NCBI GenBank assembly: GCA_021325275.1
Contig: JAJPHL010000002.1
Span: 124,001-188,000 of the forward strand
Direction: 5' to 3'
Source of the DNA: Terriglobia bacterium
Lineage (GTDB): Bacteria > Acidobacteriota > Terriglobia > JAJPHL01
DNA: 64,000 nucleotides
Shown: positions 21,357-30,766 of the stretch, in pieces
Layout: every line of letters starts with the position of its first letter
Numbering within the stretch: position 1 is the first letter of the stretch
Translations under genes and position numbers: made by a program
Notes under the pieces: model-generated
Database searches by the model: none
Told to the model about the DNA's origin: nothing
What the model saw: the letters and a program-made list of their open reading frames with translations, nothing else

Positions 21357-21587
21357 CTAGAGAACGGGCGGAGCGCGGGAGCTATCGATGGAGAGAAGCG
21401 CGATCGGCTGAAACGACGGCGCGACGAGCGACGAGGGCGGGTCCTTGCGGATGGGCAGCGTCGCGAATAGGAACACCACCGCGAGCGCGGCGAACGCGAA
21501 GGCTCCGAAGAACGCCAACAACACTACCAGCGGCAGCACCAAACAGGCGGCCATCACTGATGATCGCGTTGGAAAGGCTCTGTTCAT
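21357..21587 (-). CDS. possible small membrane protein
   Basis: 76 residues starting MNRAFPTRSSVMAACLVLPL with one or two strongly hydrophobic segments (about 12-43) and a Pro/Ser-rich tail. It would precede the 53-residue gene on the same strand. The hydrophobic profile supports coding, but the ribosome-binding site is weak and the opposite strand is also open, so it is uncertain. Confidence 0.4.
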   Translation of the reverse strand: MNRAFPTRSSVMAACLVLPLVVLLAFFGAFAFAALAVVFLFATLPIRKDPPSSLVAPSFQPIALLSIDSSRAPPVL

Positions 21588-21654
21588 CTAGCCTAAGAGT
21601 ACCAGAACTTTAAATCGTCGACTCTTTGAAACTAATTGTGATATTTTGCCAGCC

Positions 21655-23619
21655 ATGAAACGGCTTACTCTTGGTCTCTTATTGTTCACCATGTCGGCGA
21701 TGGCCGCCGATTGGCCGCCGGTGAATCCCGCCGATTTGGCCGCGAAAACGCCGCGCGTGGAGCCCGACGCCGACGCTGAAGCGCTCCTGTGGGACGTCAG
21801 AACGTCGCACGAAATACACGGCCCCGACGTTGAGATGCGCGAAGAACACTATATTCGCATCAAGATCTTCAACGATCGCGGACGCGAAAGATTTACCACC
21901 ATCGACTTGGAATACGCCGATCACGAACATATTAGCGATATCTCGGGACGCACCATCCGCCCGAACGGCGAGATCGTGGAACTGAAGAAAGACGCGGTCT
22001 ACGAGCGCGTGATCGCGAAGGGCGTGAATCTCAAGGTGAAGGTGAAATCGTTCGCGATGCCGGCGGTGGAGGCCGGCTCCATCATCGAATACCGCTGGCG
22101 CAAGGGTGACGATCCCACTCGGATCCGCGCGCATTATCGCCTCGATTTCCAGCGCGACATCCCCGTGCAAGAGGTTCGCTATCACATTAAGCCGCTGGTC
22201 AGCCAGTATTTCCCGTACGACATGCGCAGCATCAATTTCAGTCTCAAGACCGAGCCGTTTACCAAGGAGGCGGACGGATACTACACGACTTCGGCAAAAA
22301 ATATTCCCAGCTTCAAGGACGAACCCGACATGCCATCGCGCGCGGACGTGCGCGCCTGGATGCTGCTCTATTACACGGAGAATCAGAAGACGCAGCCGGA
22401 CAAATATTGGGAAGCGCTCGGCAGGAAAAACTACGACAACTACAAGCGCGAAACCAAGATCACCGACGAAATGCGCGCGGCCGCGGCCGACGCGGTAAAA
22501 GGCGCCACGACCGACGACGCCAAGGCCCGCGCCCTTTACGACTACGTACGCAAGAACTTCAAGGACACAGGCGATAGCGATTCGGAAGGGCCGCGGATCG
22601 AGAAGCCGAAAGAAATCTACAACACCTCCGACACGTTCAAGCAAAAGGCCGGTAACGGCTACCAGATCATTTTGTTGTACCTCGCGCTCGCCGAGTCGCA
22701 AGGATTGGAAGCGCGTCTGGCGCGCATGACGAGCCGGAACTTCGGCGCGTTCAACAAGAATTTCCTCGATCCATACTTTCTCATCACCGAGGACGCCGCG
22801 GTGAAAATCAACGGCGAGTGGAAATTCTGCGATCCTTCGAGCCGGCACCTGCCGTTCGGCATGCTGAGTTGGGCCGAGGAAGGCCAGGTGGCCCTCATTT
22901 CCGATTCCAAGCAGCCCCTGTTGATGATGACGCCGGTCGCCGCGCCAGCCGAATCGATGATCCGGCGGCAAGCCACACTCAAACTGAATGAGGAAGGCGT
23001 GCTCGAGGGCGACGTTTCTACGGAGTACACGGGACACACGATGGCCGCGCGCAAACCGCGCTATCGGAGAGAGTCGCCGGCCGAGCGCGAGGAATCGGTG
23101 CGCAAGGAAGTGAAGGCTCGCTTCGCCGGGGCCGACGTGACTAATATCAAGATCGAAAGTTCCGACGATCCCTCGCCGCTAAAAATCTCCTACCACGTGA
23201 AGATCGATGGATACGCGGAGCGCACGGGTAAGCGTCTGTTTTTGAAGGTTTCCTTTTTCAGCCGCGACCGCAAACCGCGTTTCACCACCAGCGATCGCAA
23301 GTACCCGATCCTTCTGGAATACGCGTGGGGGGAAAAGGACGACATCACGTATCAACTGCCCGCCGGGTACTCGCTCGAAAAAGGCGAGTCGCCACAGCCG
23401 ATGAACGCCTCCGGCGTGGCCGATTACGCCGTCAAGATGGCGATCAGCAAGAGCGGTCAACTGACTTTTGACCGCACGATGAACTTTGGACTACAGGGCG
23501 CGATCTCGTTCCCCTTGGAATCGTACGGAGCATTGAAGAAGGTCTTCGAGCGCTTCCAGGAAACCGACGATCACACGTTGATCGTGAAGCTAGATTCAAC
23601 AACGGGAGGGGCGAATTAA
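21655..23619 (+). CDS. exported DUF3857 protein with a degenerate transglutaminase-like domain
   Basis: 654 residues from the ATG at 21655 (a TTG nine bases earlier is less likely). Signal peptide about 1-17 (ending SAMAAD), DUF3857 domain about 35-210 (REEHYIRIKIFNDRGRERF), and a transglutaminase-like core about 275-395. At the place of the catalytic Cys the sequence reads KAGNGYQIILLYLALAES rather than GDCxDKA, and the usual His is not evident, although DPSSRH aligns with the Asp region; it is probably a non-catalytic paralogue. The next gene, an intact homologue, overlaps it by one base (TAATG), so both are made together, perhaps as a complex. Confidence 0.88.
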   Translation: MKRLTLGLLLFTMSAMAADWPPVNPADLAAKTPRVEPDADAEALLWDVRTSHEIHGPDVEMREEHYIRIKIFNDRGRERFTTIDLEYADHEHISDISGRTIRPNGEIVELKKDAVYERVIAKGVNLKVKVKSFAMPAVEAGSIIEYRWRKGDDPTRIRAHYRLDFQRDIPVQEVRYHIKPLVSQYFPYDMRSINFSLKTEPFTKEADGYYTTSAKNIPSFKDEPDMPSRADVRAWMLLYYTENQKTQPDKYWEALGRKNYDNYKRETKITDEMRAAAADAVKGATTDDAKARALYDYVRKNFKDTGDSDSEGPRIEKPKEIYNTSDTFKQKAGNGYQIILLYLALAESQGLEARLARMTSRNFGAFNKNFLDPYFLITEDAAVKINGEWKFCDPSSRHLPFGMLSWAEEGQVALISDSKQPLLMMTPVAAPAESMIRRQATLKLNEEGVLEGDVSTEYTGHTMAARKPRYRRESPAEREESVRKEVKARFAGADVTNIKIESSDDPSPLKISYHVKIDGYAERTGKRLFLKVSFFSRDRKPRFTTSDRKYPILLEYAWGEKDDITYQLPAGYSLEKGESPQPMNASGVADYAVKMAISKSGQLTFDRTMNFGLQGAISFPLESYGALKKVFERFQETDDHTLIVKLDSTTGGAN

Positions 23620-25586
23620 TGCGAAAGGTTTTTCTTGTGCTTCCGTTGTTTGCGGCCGCGGCATTCGCTGCCGACGACGCCCCTGCCTGGGTGCGTCAAG
23701 CGGCCGCCGCGACCACGCCGAAGTACGACGGCAAGGTGAAGGCCGTGGTGATCCACGACGATTCGCGTGTGGATGTCGAGGAAGGCGGCAAGGTCACGAC
23801 CACGTTTCAGCATGCTGTGCGCATTCTCACGAAAGAAGGACGCAGCGCGGCGAGCGCCGTGGTCTTTTATGAGACGAGCGGCGGCAAAGTTCGCCAAATG
23901 AATGCGTGGATCATCCGCGCGTCGGGTGAAGTGAAAAAGTTCGGCAAGGACCGCATCGTCGACATGGCCGCGGACGACCACGACGTGTACGACGAAGCGC
24001 GCGTCCAAGTGGTCGAGGCGGAAAAAGACGTTGATGTCGGCGACTTGTTTGCTTTCGAATGGGTGCGGGAAGACCGCATGGTGTTTTTGCAATTCGAAGA
24101 GCGATTCCAGAAAGGCGTTCATCCCGCGCTGCTCTCGCGCTATACCGTCAACGTTCCCGCGGGCTGGCGGGTCCAGGGAATCACGTTCAATCACGCCAAA
24201 ATCGACCCGGCCATTTCGGAAACGACGGGCGCGTCCAGCTACGCATGGCAATTGCAGGACATGGCGCCGATCGAAATGGAGCCATCGAGCCCGCGCTTGT
24301 CGAGCATCGTCCCGCGGATCGCCGTCAGCGTGATCGCGCCGCCCGGCGCACGCACGGGATTGGGCAAGAGTTTTGAAAACTGGCAAGACGTATCTCGCTG
24401 GCTCGCGGAATTGGCGGATCCGCAAGCCGTGACGAGTCCCGAAATGACCGCGAAGACGCAGCAACTGACGGCCGGCGCGAAATCGGAGATCGAGCGCATT
24501 CAAGCCATCGGACGCTACGTGCAAAGCGTGAAGTACGTCTCGATCCAAACGGGCATTGGACGAGGCGGCGGATACAAACCGCATCTGGCGTCGCAAGTTT
24601 TCGCCAAGTCTTACGGCGACTGCAAAGATAAAGCCACACTGATGCGCACGATGTTGAAACTGGCGGGCATCGAGTCGTATCCGTTGAGCATTTTTTCCGG
24701 CGATCCCATGTTCGTGCGTCAGGAATGGGCCTCCCCGCAGCAGTTCAATCATGCGATCATCGCGATCCGCGTGTCGGACGACGTGAAACTGAATGCCGTC
24801 GGCACGTATCCCGACCTCGGACGCTTGCTGATCTTCGATCCCACCGACGAACACACGCAGGTCGGCATGATTCCCGAGTACGAGGAAGGAAGCCTCGCGC
24901 TGATCAATTCGCCGGATCATGGCGCGTTGATCCGCATGCCCAGGAGCGCGCCCGAGGCGAATCACTTGAAGCGGCACTTTGACGTGACGCTCGAACCCGA
25001 CGGCTCGATCGCGGCAAAGCTCGAGGAGACTGCGATGGGTCATCCGGGCGCCTCGTATCGCAGCGAAATCGATCATTTGCAAAAGGCCGACTTCCGCAAG
25101 CGGATTGAAAGTTGGGTGGGCAACAGCGGTCCGGGCGCAACGCTGAAGTCGCTGGACTCCTCGGCGGGCGACAACGACTCCGTGCAACTGCGCGTGGAGT
25201 TCAACACGCCGCGCTACGCCAAGTCGATCCAGGGATCGCTGTTGGTGGTGAAGACCGGAGTGTTGCCGCCGCGCGAGCGCGTCCATCTCGCCGAGCCGAC
25301 CCGCAAATATCCCGTAGTGGTAAACGCGGAATCGTACGAGGAAACCATGACGATGACGCTGCCGGCCGGCTTCGCGGTCGACGAAATGCCGCGTCCGCGC
25401 AACGCGACCACTGAATTCGGCAGCATGTCGACGTCCTGCGATGCCAAGGACGGCGTGCTGACATGCAAGCGATCGTTCACCGTGACGGCCCAAGTGATCC
25501 CCGTGGATAAGTACAAAGAAGCGCGCACGTTCTTCAGCGCGATCTACGGCTCGGGCGACGAACCGGTGGTCCTCGCGAAGAAGTAG
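23619..25586 (+). CDS. exported DUF3857/transglutaminase-like protein with intact triad
   Basis: 655 residues: signal peptide about 1-18, DUF3857 about 30-210 (KVTTTFQHAVRILTKEGR), then a transglutaminase core with SYGDCKDKATLM (catalytic Cys near 335), NHAIIAIRV (His) and LIFDPTDEH (Asp). It is thus the catalytically competent member of the pair. Members of this family are periplasmic or surface proteins of Bacteroidetes and Acidobacteria whose substrates are unknown; protease or transamidase activity is possible. The start codon overlaps the upstream stop as TAATG, indicating translational coupling. A GNAT gene follows after 9 bases. Confidence 0.9.
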   Translation: MRKVFLVLPLFAAAAFAADDAPAWVRQAAAATTPKYDGKVKAVVIHDDSRVDVEEGGKVTTTFQHAVRILTKEGRSAASAVVFYETSGGKVRQMNAWIIRASGEVKKFGKDRIVDMAADDHDVYDEARVQVVEAEKDVDVGDLFAFEWVREDRMVFLQFEERFQKGVHPALLSRYTVNVPAGWRVQGITFNHAKIDPAISETTGASSYAWQLQDMAPIEMEPSSPRLSSIVPRIAVSVIAPPGARTGLGKSFENWQDVSRWLAELADPQAVTSPEMTAKTQQLTAGAKSEIERIQAIGRYVQSVKYVSIQTGIGRGGGYKPHLASQVFAKSYGDCKDKATLMRTMLKLAGIESYPLSIFSGDPMFVRQEWASPQQFNHAIIAIRVSDDVKLNAVGTYPDLGRLLIFDPTDEHTQVGMIPEYEEGSLALINSPDHGALIRMPRSAPEANHLKRHFDVTLEPDGSIAAKLEETAMGHPGASYRSEIDHLQKADFRKRIESWVGNSGPGATLKSLDSSAGDNDSVQLRVEFNTPRYAKSIQGSLLVVKTGVLPPRERVHLAEPTRKYPVVVNAESYEETMTMTLPAGFAVDEMPRPRNATTEFGSMSTSCDAKDGVLTCKRSFTVTAQVIPVDKYKEARTFFSAIYGSGDEPVVLAKK

Positions 25587-25595
25587 AATGGTCGA

Positions 25596-26201
25596 GTGAA
25601 GACACTCCAAGGTAAGCACGTTCGCCTCGAACCTCTATCGCTCGACCATCATGCGGGACTCTGCGCCGTGGGGCTCGATCCTGAGATCTGGCGCTGGATT
25701 CCCTATCAAGTCCGCACCGCGGACGAAATGCGCGCGTACATCGAAGCCGCGTTGCGCGATCAAGCGCGCGGCACGGCGATTCCCTTTGCCACCGTCGACG
25801 CCGCCACCGGAGAAGTGATCGGCGCGACACGCTACATGAATATCGACGCACCGAATCGACGCGTGGAGATCGGCTCGACGTGGCTGGCGACCGCTCGCCA
25901 GCGCAGCGCCGCGAATACCGAGGGGAAATACCTGATGCTGTCCCACGCCTTCGGCGAACTCAACTGCATTCGCGTGGAACTGAAGACCGACGCCCTGAAC
26001 GCCAAGTCGCGCGCAGCGATTTTGCGCATCGGCGCGAAGCAGGAAGGCATTTTCCGCAGTCACGTGATCTGCCACGACGGACGTATCCGCGACTCAGTGT
26101 ATTTTTCGATCACGCGGGAGGAATGGCCGGAGGTCCGCGCGCGTTTGGAAGAAATGATGGGCCCGGCAACAAAAAAAGCAACCGCAGATGAACGCAGATG
26201 A
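25596..26201 (+). CDS. GNAT family N-acetyltransferase (RimJ/RimL-like)
   Basis: 201 residues from a GTG start. The fold is recognisable from LQGKHVRLEPLSLDHHAGL at the N-terminus (beta1), DAATGEVIGATRYMNI in the middle and EGKYLMLSHAFGELNCIRVE, followed by NAKSRAAILRIGAKQEGIFR, the acetyl-CoA side of RimJ/RimL-type enzymes that acetylate N-terminal or other amines. It follows the transglutaminase-like gene by 9 bases and is probably in the same operon. Oddly the last codons (TADERR and stop) are encoded by one arm of the intergenic inverted repeat at 26180-26255, suggesting that the repeat inserted at or replaced the original 3' end. Confidence 0.85.
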   Translation: MKTLQGKHVRLEPLSLDHHAGLCAVGLDPEIWRWIPYQVRTADEMRAYIEAALRDQARGTAIPFATVDAATGEVIGATRYMNIDAPNRRVEIGSTWLATARQRSAANTEGKYLMLSHAFGELNCIRVELKTDALNAKSRAAILRIGAKQEGIFRSHVICHDGRIRDSVYFSITREEWPEVRARLEEMMGPATKKATADERR

Positions 26202-26255
26202 ACGCAGATAAAAATCAGCTGCCTCATCTGCGTTTATCTGCGTTCATCTGCGGTT
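26180..26255. repeat. GCAGATGAAC-type inverted repeat
   Basis: Left arm of about 30 bases made of GCAGATGAAC units (26180-26210) is matched by a right arm (26226-26255) with one mismatch. It overlaps the GNAT stop codon. The hairpin could slow or end transcription on both strands, but has no T-run. Confidence 0.85.
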
Positions 26256-26317
26256 AGGAGTTTCCGGGGTTTTAGCCCCGTTGCATCCGCGATCTCCTCG
26301 AAGTATCATCCGTGTCT

Positions 26318-28987
26318 ATGAAATCACTTCGCCTCTTCCTCTGCACTTTGGGTTTGGTGAGCGTTTTGCACGCCCAGGAAATCACCACTCCTGAAAAATT
26401 CTTCGGCTTCCAACTTGGCGCGGACAAACACATGGCCCGCTGGGACAAGATTGTCGACTACTTCCACGTGCTCGAAAAAGAAAGCGGCGGCCGGATGAAA
26501 GTGGTCAACATGGGGCCGACGTCGGAGGGAAATCCGTTCCTGATGGTGGTGATCACTTCGCCGGCGAACATGGCGAAGCTGGAGCATCTGCGGGAAGTGA
26601 ATCTCAAGATCAGCGACTCGCGAGGACTCACCGAAGCCCAAGTGAAATCGCTCGTGGGCGAAGCGAAGGCCGTCGTTGTGCAGTCGATGAGCATGCACGC
26701 CACCGAAATCGGCGGCGCGCAGATGGCGCCGGAACTCGCCTACGATGAATTGGCGCGCAAGGACGAAGAAGCGCAGCGCATCATGGACAACGTGATCTCG
26801 ATTCTCGTTCCCTGCTTCAATCCCGACGGCGAGATCATGGTCACCGATTGGTACAACAAGCAGCTCAACACGCCGTACGAAGGAACGAATCCGCCGTGGC
26901 TCTATCAAAAGTACGCCGGCCACGACAACAATCGCGACGCGTTTCAAGCCAACATTCCCGACTCGAAATACATGGGGAAAATCCTGTTTCTCGACTGGAG
27001 ACCGGAAGCGTACGTGGATCATCACGGCATGGGCGCCAATGGCGCACGCATTTTCCTGCCGCCGTACGCCGATCCGGTTCGCCCTTACGCCGATCCGATC
27101 TTGTGGCGCGAACTCAGTTGGTACGGCGCGGAGATGGCCGCGAAAGAAGAAGAGCATGATTTGTCCGGCGCGATCAACTACGCGATCTACTCCGGCTGGG
27201 GACACTTCGGATTCCACTGGATCACGCCGTTTCACAATATCGCCGGCATGTTGACGGAGTCGGCGGCGGCGCGCCTGGCCACACCGCTCTTCCTGCACGC
27301 CGACGAACTGCGCGGATCCACGCGCAATCTTGAGAATTATCAGGCGGAAACGATTTTTCCGAATCCCTGGCCGGGCGGATGGTGGCATCTCCGCGATATC
27401 GTCGACCGGCAAAAAGTTTCCGCGTGGGCCGCGCTCGATCTCGCGGCGCGGAATCGCGAAACGGTTTTGTGGAACGCGTATCTCAAGGGCAAGCGGCAAA
27501 CCGAGCGCGGCGCGGCGGGCAGTCCCAAGGCGTATGTGGTCTCGGCGCTGCAGCACGATCCGCTCACGAGCGTGAAGTTCATCAACAAACTGTTGATGCA
27601 AGGAATCGAAATCGAGCGCGCCGGCAAGGCCTTCTCAACCGCCGACGGAATGTCTTATCCCGCGGGATCGTTCGTCGTGTCGCTGGCGCAACCGAAGATG
27701 GGATTGATCCGCTACCTCATGGGCCGGACCTTCTACCCCGACAATGAATGGACGCGCAACCGCGACAACTCGCCAATCCGCCCGTACGACATGGCCACGG
27801 ACACCATGTTCGAGTACATGGGCGTGCGCGTCGATCCGGTGGAAGAAGTGCCCGCGGGGTCGCTTGAAAAACTGACGGCCCAGGTTACGGTTGCCGGGAA
27901 AGTGTCGCGCGGCACGAACGGCTATCTGATGGACGGCCGCTTGAACGACAGTTTCTGGGCGCTGAACTTGCTGTTCGACAAAGGCGTCGCGGTGAAGCGT
28001 GTGGATTCGAACAGCGCGCAGGCGCATGCCGGCGATTTCATCGTTGCCGGCGGCAATGAAGCGGCGCTCGAGAGCATCGCGAGAGATACGGGCGTCGATT
28101 TCAAACCACTCACTGCGGCGTTCACCGGAAGGTCGCACGACATGAAGCGTCAACGCGTGGCGATGTACCAACGCTACGGCGGCGGCAACATCGACGAAGG
28201 TTGGACGCGCTTGATGCTCGAGGAATTCAAGTTCCCGTACAAGTCGATCTTCGATGCGGAAATCAAGAAGGGGAACTTGAACGACAACTACGACGTGATT
28301 ATTTTCCCGAACGACTCGACGCAAACGATCACCGGTGAAGCGCCGGCGGCAGCGCCCGCTGGGGCGGCCGGCGGCGGAGGTCGCGGCGGGCGTGGTGGAG
28401 CGCAGGCGGCGCCCGCGGCGCCGGAAGCGGGCCGCGGAGGTGGTGGTGGCGGCTTCGGCGGCGGACGCGGCGGAAACGCGCCACCCGAATATCGCACCGG
28501 CATCGGCGCCGACGGCGTGAACGCAATCCGCGAGTTCGTGCAGAAGGGCGGAACGCTGGTCGCGTTGAACGCGGCCACGGCGTTCCCGGTGGATCGCTTG
28601 GGGATCGGCGTGCGCAACGTGCTCGTCGGAAAATCGACGAAAGAGTTTTGGTGCCCCGGCTCGACGCTGAAGGCCGAGTACGACAACACGAATCCCATTG
28701 CCTACGGAATGCCCTCGCATGCGCTGGCGTTGTATCTCGATAGTCCGGCGTTTGAGATCACTGCGCCGAGCGCCGAGGACTACAAGATCGTCGCAAAGTA
28801 CGCCGACCGCGAGTTGCTGCAAAGCGGCTGGCTGTTGGGCGAAGAGAATCTTGCGAAGCGGGCCGCGATTGTGACCGCTAAAATGGGTCAAGGCCGCGTG
28901 ATCTTGCTGGGATTTCCGGTACAGCATCGCGCGCAGATGCACGGGACGTATAAGCTGCTCTTCAACTCGCTCGTGCAACAACCATGA
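26318..28987 (+). CDS. secreted M14 family zinc carboxypeptidase-like protein
   Basis: 889 residues from the ATG at 26318 (a GTG two codons earlier is possible). Signal peptide ends near VLHAQ. The M14 zinc ligands H127-x2-E130 (HATEIGG) are followed by NNRDAFQANI and a DHHGMG segment that supplies the third ligand; GMLTES contains the likely catalytic Glu. The C-terminal half is a glutamine-amidotransferase-like or unknown domain, interrupted by a Gly/Ala-rich insertion (about 685-725) containing RGGRGG-like runs. The stop codon overlaps the start of the M1 peptidase gene (ATGA), so the two exopeptidase-type enzymes are translationally coupled and probably degrade extracellular peptides. Confidence 0.9.
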   Translation: MKSLRLFLCTLGLVSVLHAQEITTPEKFFGFQLGADKHMARWDKIVDYFHVLEKESGGRMKVVNMGPTSEGNPFLMVVITSPANMAKLEHLREVNLKISDSRGLTEAQVKSLVGEAKAVVVQSMSMHATEIGGAQMAPELAYDELARKDEEAQRIMDNVISILVPCFNPDGEIMVTDWYNKQLNTPYEGTNPPWLYQKYAGHDNNRDAFQANIPDSKYMGKILFLDWRPEAYVDHHGMGANGARIFLPPYADPVRPYADPILWRELSWYGAEMAAKEEEHDLSGAINYAIYSGWGHFGFHWITPFHNIAGMLTESAAARLATPLFLHADELRGSTRNLENYQAETIFPNPWPGGWWHLRDIVDRQKVSAWAALDLAARNRETVLWNAYLKGKRQTERGAAGSPKAYVVSALQHDPLTSVKFINKLLMQGIEIERAGKAFSTADGMSYPAGSFVVSLAQPKMGLIRYLMGRTFYPDNEWTRNRDNSPIRPYDMATDTMFEYMGVRVDPVEEVPAGSLEKLTAQVTVAGKVSRGTNGYLMDGRLNDSFWALNLLFDKGVAVKRVDSNSAQAHAGDFIVAGGNEAALESIARDTGVDFKPLTAAFTGRSHDMKRQRVAMYQRYGGGNIDEGWTRLMLEEFKFPYKSIFDAEIKKGNLNDNYDVIIFPNDSTQTITGEAPAAAPAGAAGGGGRGGRGGAQAAPAAPEAGRGGGGGGFGGGRGGNAPPEYRTGIGADGVNAIREFVQKGGTLVALNAATAFPVDRLGIGVRNVLVGKSTKEFWCPGSTLKAEYDNTNPIAYGMPSHALALYLDSPAFEITAPSAEDYKIVAKYADRELLQSGWLLGEENLAKRAAIVTAKMGQGRVILLGFPVQHRAQMHGTYKLLFNSLVQQP

Positions 28988-30612
28988 AGACGCGATTTCT
29001 TGTGATGCTTTGCGCGGCGGCCATCGTCGCCGCGCAAACGCCACCGCCACGCCCACCCGCCGCGCCCACGCACGCCGACATCCTGCGCGGCGCCTACGGC
29101 GAGTATCGCGCCAACAACGATCTGCTTTTCTATCACCTCGACATCCGCGTCGATCCCGAGAAAAAGACCGTCACGGGAAAAGTGACCACACGTTTCAAGA
29201 TGCTGAAAGACGGCAATCGCATTCAGCTCGACCTGAACGACGCGCTGAAGGTCGACAAGATCGTCCTGGGCAACACGGAACTGAAATACGAGCGCGACTC
29301 CGGCGCCGTCTTCGTCGACTTTCCGCAAACGCTACGCGCCGGAAAGAAATATGAGATCGATTTCTACTATTCCGGCATGCCGCGGACCATCTCCCGCTTC
29401 GGTGGATTCACGTTCGGCAAAGATTCCAAGGGCCGTCCGTGGATTTACACGGCGTGCGAGGGAATCGGCGCGAGTTTGTGGTGGCCGGACAAGGATCAGT
29501 GGCGCGACGAAGTGGAAAGCATGAAGATCAGCGTGGCCATCCCCAACGATCTGGTCGACGTGTCCAACGGAAAATTCCTCGGCAAGACCGACTTGCACGA
29601 CGGTTACACGCGCTGGGATTGGCTCGTCGAGTATCCCATCAACAATTACGACGTGTCGCTGAATATCGGCGCGTACGAACACTGGTCCGATCGCCTGGGC
29701 AACGTGCCGATGGATTTTTACGCGCTGCCAGAGGATCTCTACAAAGCGAAATCGCAGTTCGCGCAGGCCAAAGGCATGCTCGAAGCGTTTCAACATTACT
29801 TCGGCGAATATCCCTTCCGCAAAGACGGCTACAAGCTCGTGGAAGTGCCGTACTCCGGCATGGAGCATCAAAGCGCAGTGACTTACGGCAATCATTTCAA
29901 GAACGGGTATCTCGAACGCGATTGGACCGGCGTGGGCATCAGCACGAAGTTCGACTTCATCATCATTCACGAGAGCGCGCACGAGTGGATGGGCAACGCC
30001 ATCACCGCCGCCGACGTGTCGGACATGTGGATTCACGAGGGATGGGCCACATACCTCGAATGCCTCTACGTGGAATTCCACTATGGCCACGACGATTACT
30101 TGAAGTACACGAACGCCTACAAGTCGAAGATCCGGAATCAAACGCCGATCGTCACCGAGCACGGTATCAATCGCGAGCCGCCGCAGGATCAATATTTCAA
30201 GGGCGCGCTGTTCCTGAACACGCTGCGCAGCGTCGTGGACGACGACAAAGAGTGGTTCAAGCTCCTCCACGACTACTTTCAGCACTTCAAGTACAAAAAC
30301 ATCATGACCGAAGACGTCGCAGCGTTCTTCAGCGAGCACACGCACATGAATCTGACGCCGATCTTCGACCAATACTTGCGGCACGCGGCTCTCCCCGCGC
30401 TCGAACTGAAGTTCGATGAAGCGGCGGGGACGGTCTCGTATCGCTGGAAGGCAGACGAAGCCGCTTTTGCGATGCCGGTGAAAGTGGGATCGAACGATCA
30501 CTGGATGACGATCCATCCGACGACGCAGCCTCAAACAATGAAGACCACGCTCAAGAAGGCGGACTTCGAGGTTGCGACCGACCTTTACTACATCACGGTA
30601 GTCAAGGAATAG
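28984..30612 (+). CDS. secreted M1 family metallopeptidase (aminopeptidase-like)
   Basis: 542 residues with a signal peptide ending near IVAAQ. The zinc site is complete: H329-E330-x2-H333 followed exactly 18 residues later by E352 (HEGWATYLE). The substrate-recognition motif GAMEN appears as SGMEHQ, a variant that usually keeps the Glu binding the peptide amino group. The protein has the N-terminal beta domain and catalytic domain but lacks the long C-terminal helical region of PepN, so it is a short M1 type. It overlaps the M14 gene by four bases. Role: release of N-terminal amino acids from peptides outside the cytoplasm. Confidence 0.93.
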   Translation: MKTRFLVMLCAAAIVAAQTPPPRPPAAPTHADILRGAYGEYRANNDLLFYHLDIRVDPEKKTVTGKVTTRFKMLKDGNRIQLDLNDALKVDKIVLGNTELKYERDSGAVFVDFPQTLRAGKKYEIDFYYSGMPRTISRFGGFTFGKDSKGRPWIYTACEGIGASLWWPDKDQWRDEVESMKISVAIPNDLVDVSNGKFLGKTDLHDGYTRWDWLVEYPINNYDVSLNIGAYEHWSDRLGNVPMDFYALPEDLYKAKSQFAQAKGMLEAFQHYFGEYPFRKDGYKLVEVPYSGMEHQSAVTYGNHFKNGYLERDWTGVGISTKFDFIIIHESAHEWMGNAITAADVSDMWIHEGWATYLECLYVEFHYGHDDYLKYTNAYKSKIRNQTPIVTEHGINREPPQDQYFKGALFLNTLRSVVDDDKEWFKLLHDYFQHFKYKNIMTEDVAAFFSEHTHMNLTPIFDQYLRHAALPALELKFDEAAGTVSYRWKADEAAFAMPVKVGSNDHWMTIHPTTQPQTMKTTLKKADFEVATDLYYITVVKE

Positions 30613-30766
30613 ATTTCGCAGGATGAACAGGATCAAGAACGAGCCTCATCCTGACGCTCTGGTTGACGGTGGGACTGAACGGAAGTGTGAGCCCCCGCGT
30701 GAATCCGTACGTACAGCAGTAATGTCAAACATGAAGACCAGAGCCCGGGGGTGCTACCATGAAGGT
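30613..30766. other. intergenic region with CAGGATGAACAGGAT repeat remnant
   Basis: Right after the M1 stop comes CAGGATGAACAGGATC and a little later CTCATCCTG, a short degenerate inverted repeat of another low-complexity family. Nothing else recognised. Confidence 0.4.

Noticed and set aside
21111..21470. 119-codon plus-strand ORF in the gap after the radical SAM gene
   Set aside because: Basic, low-complexity composition; overlaps the better supported small minus-strand genes and the terminator region.
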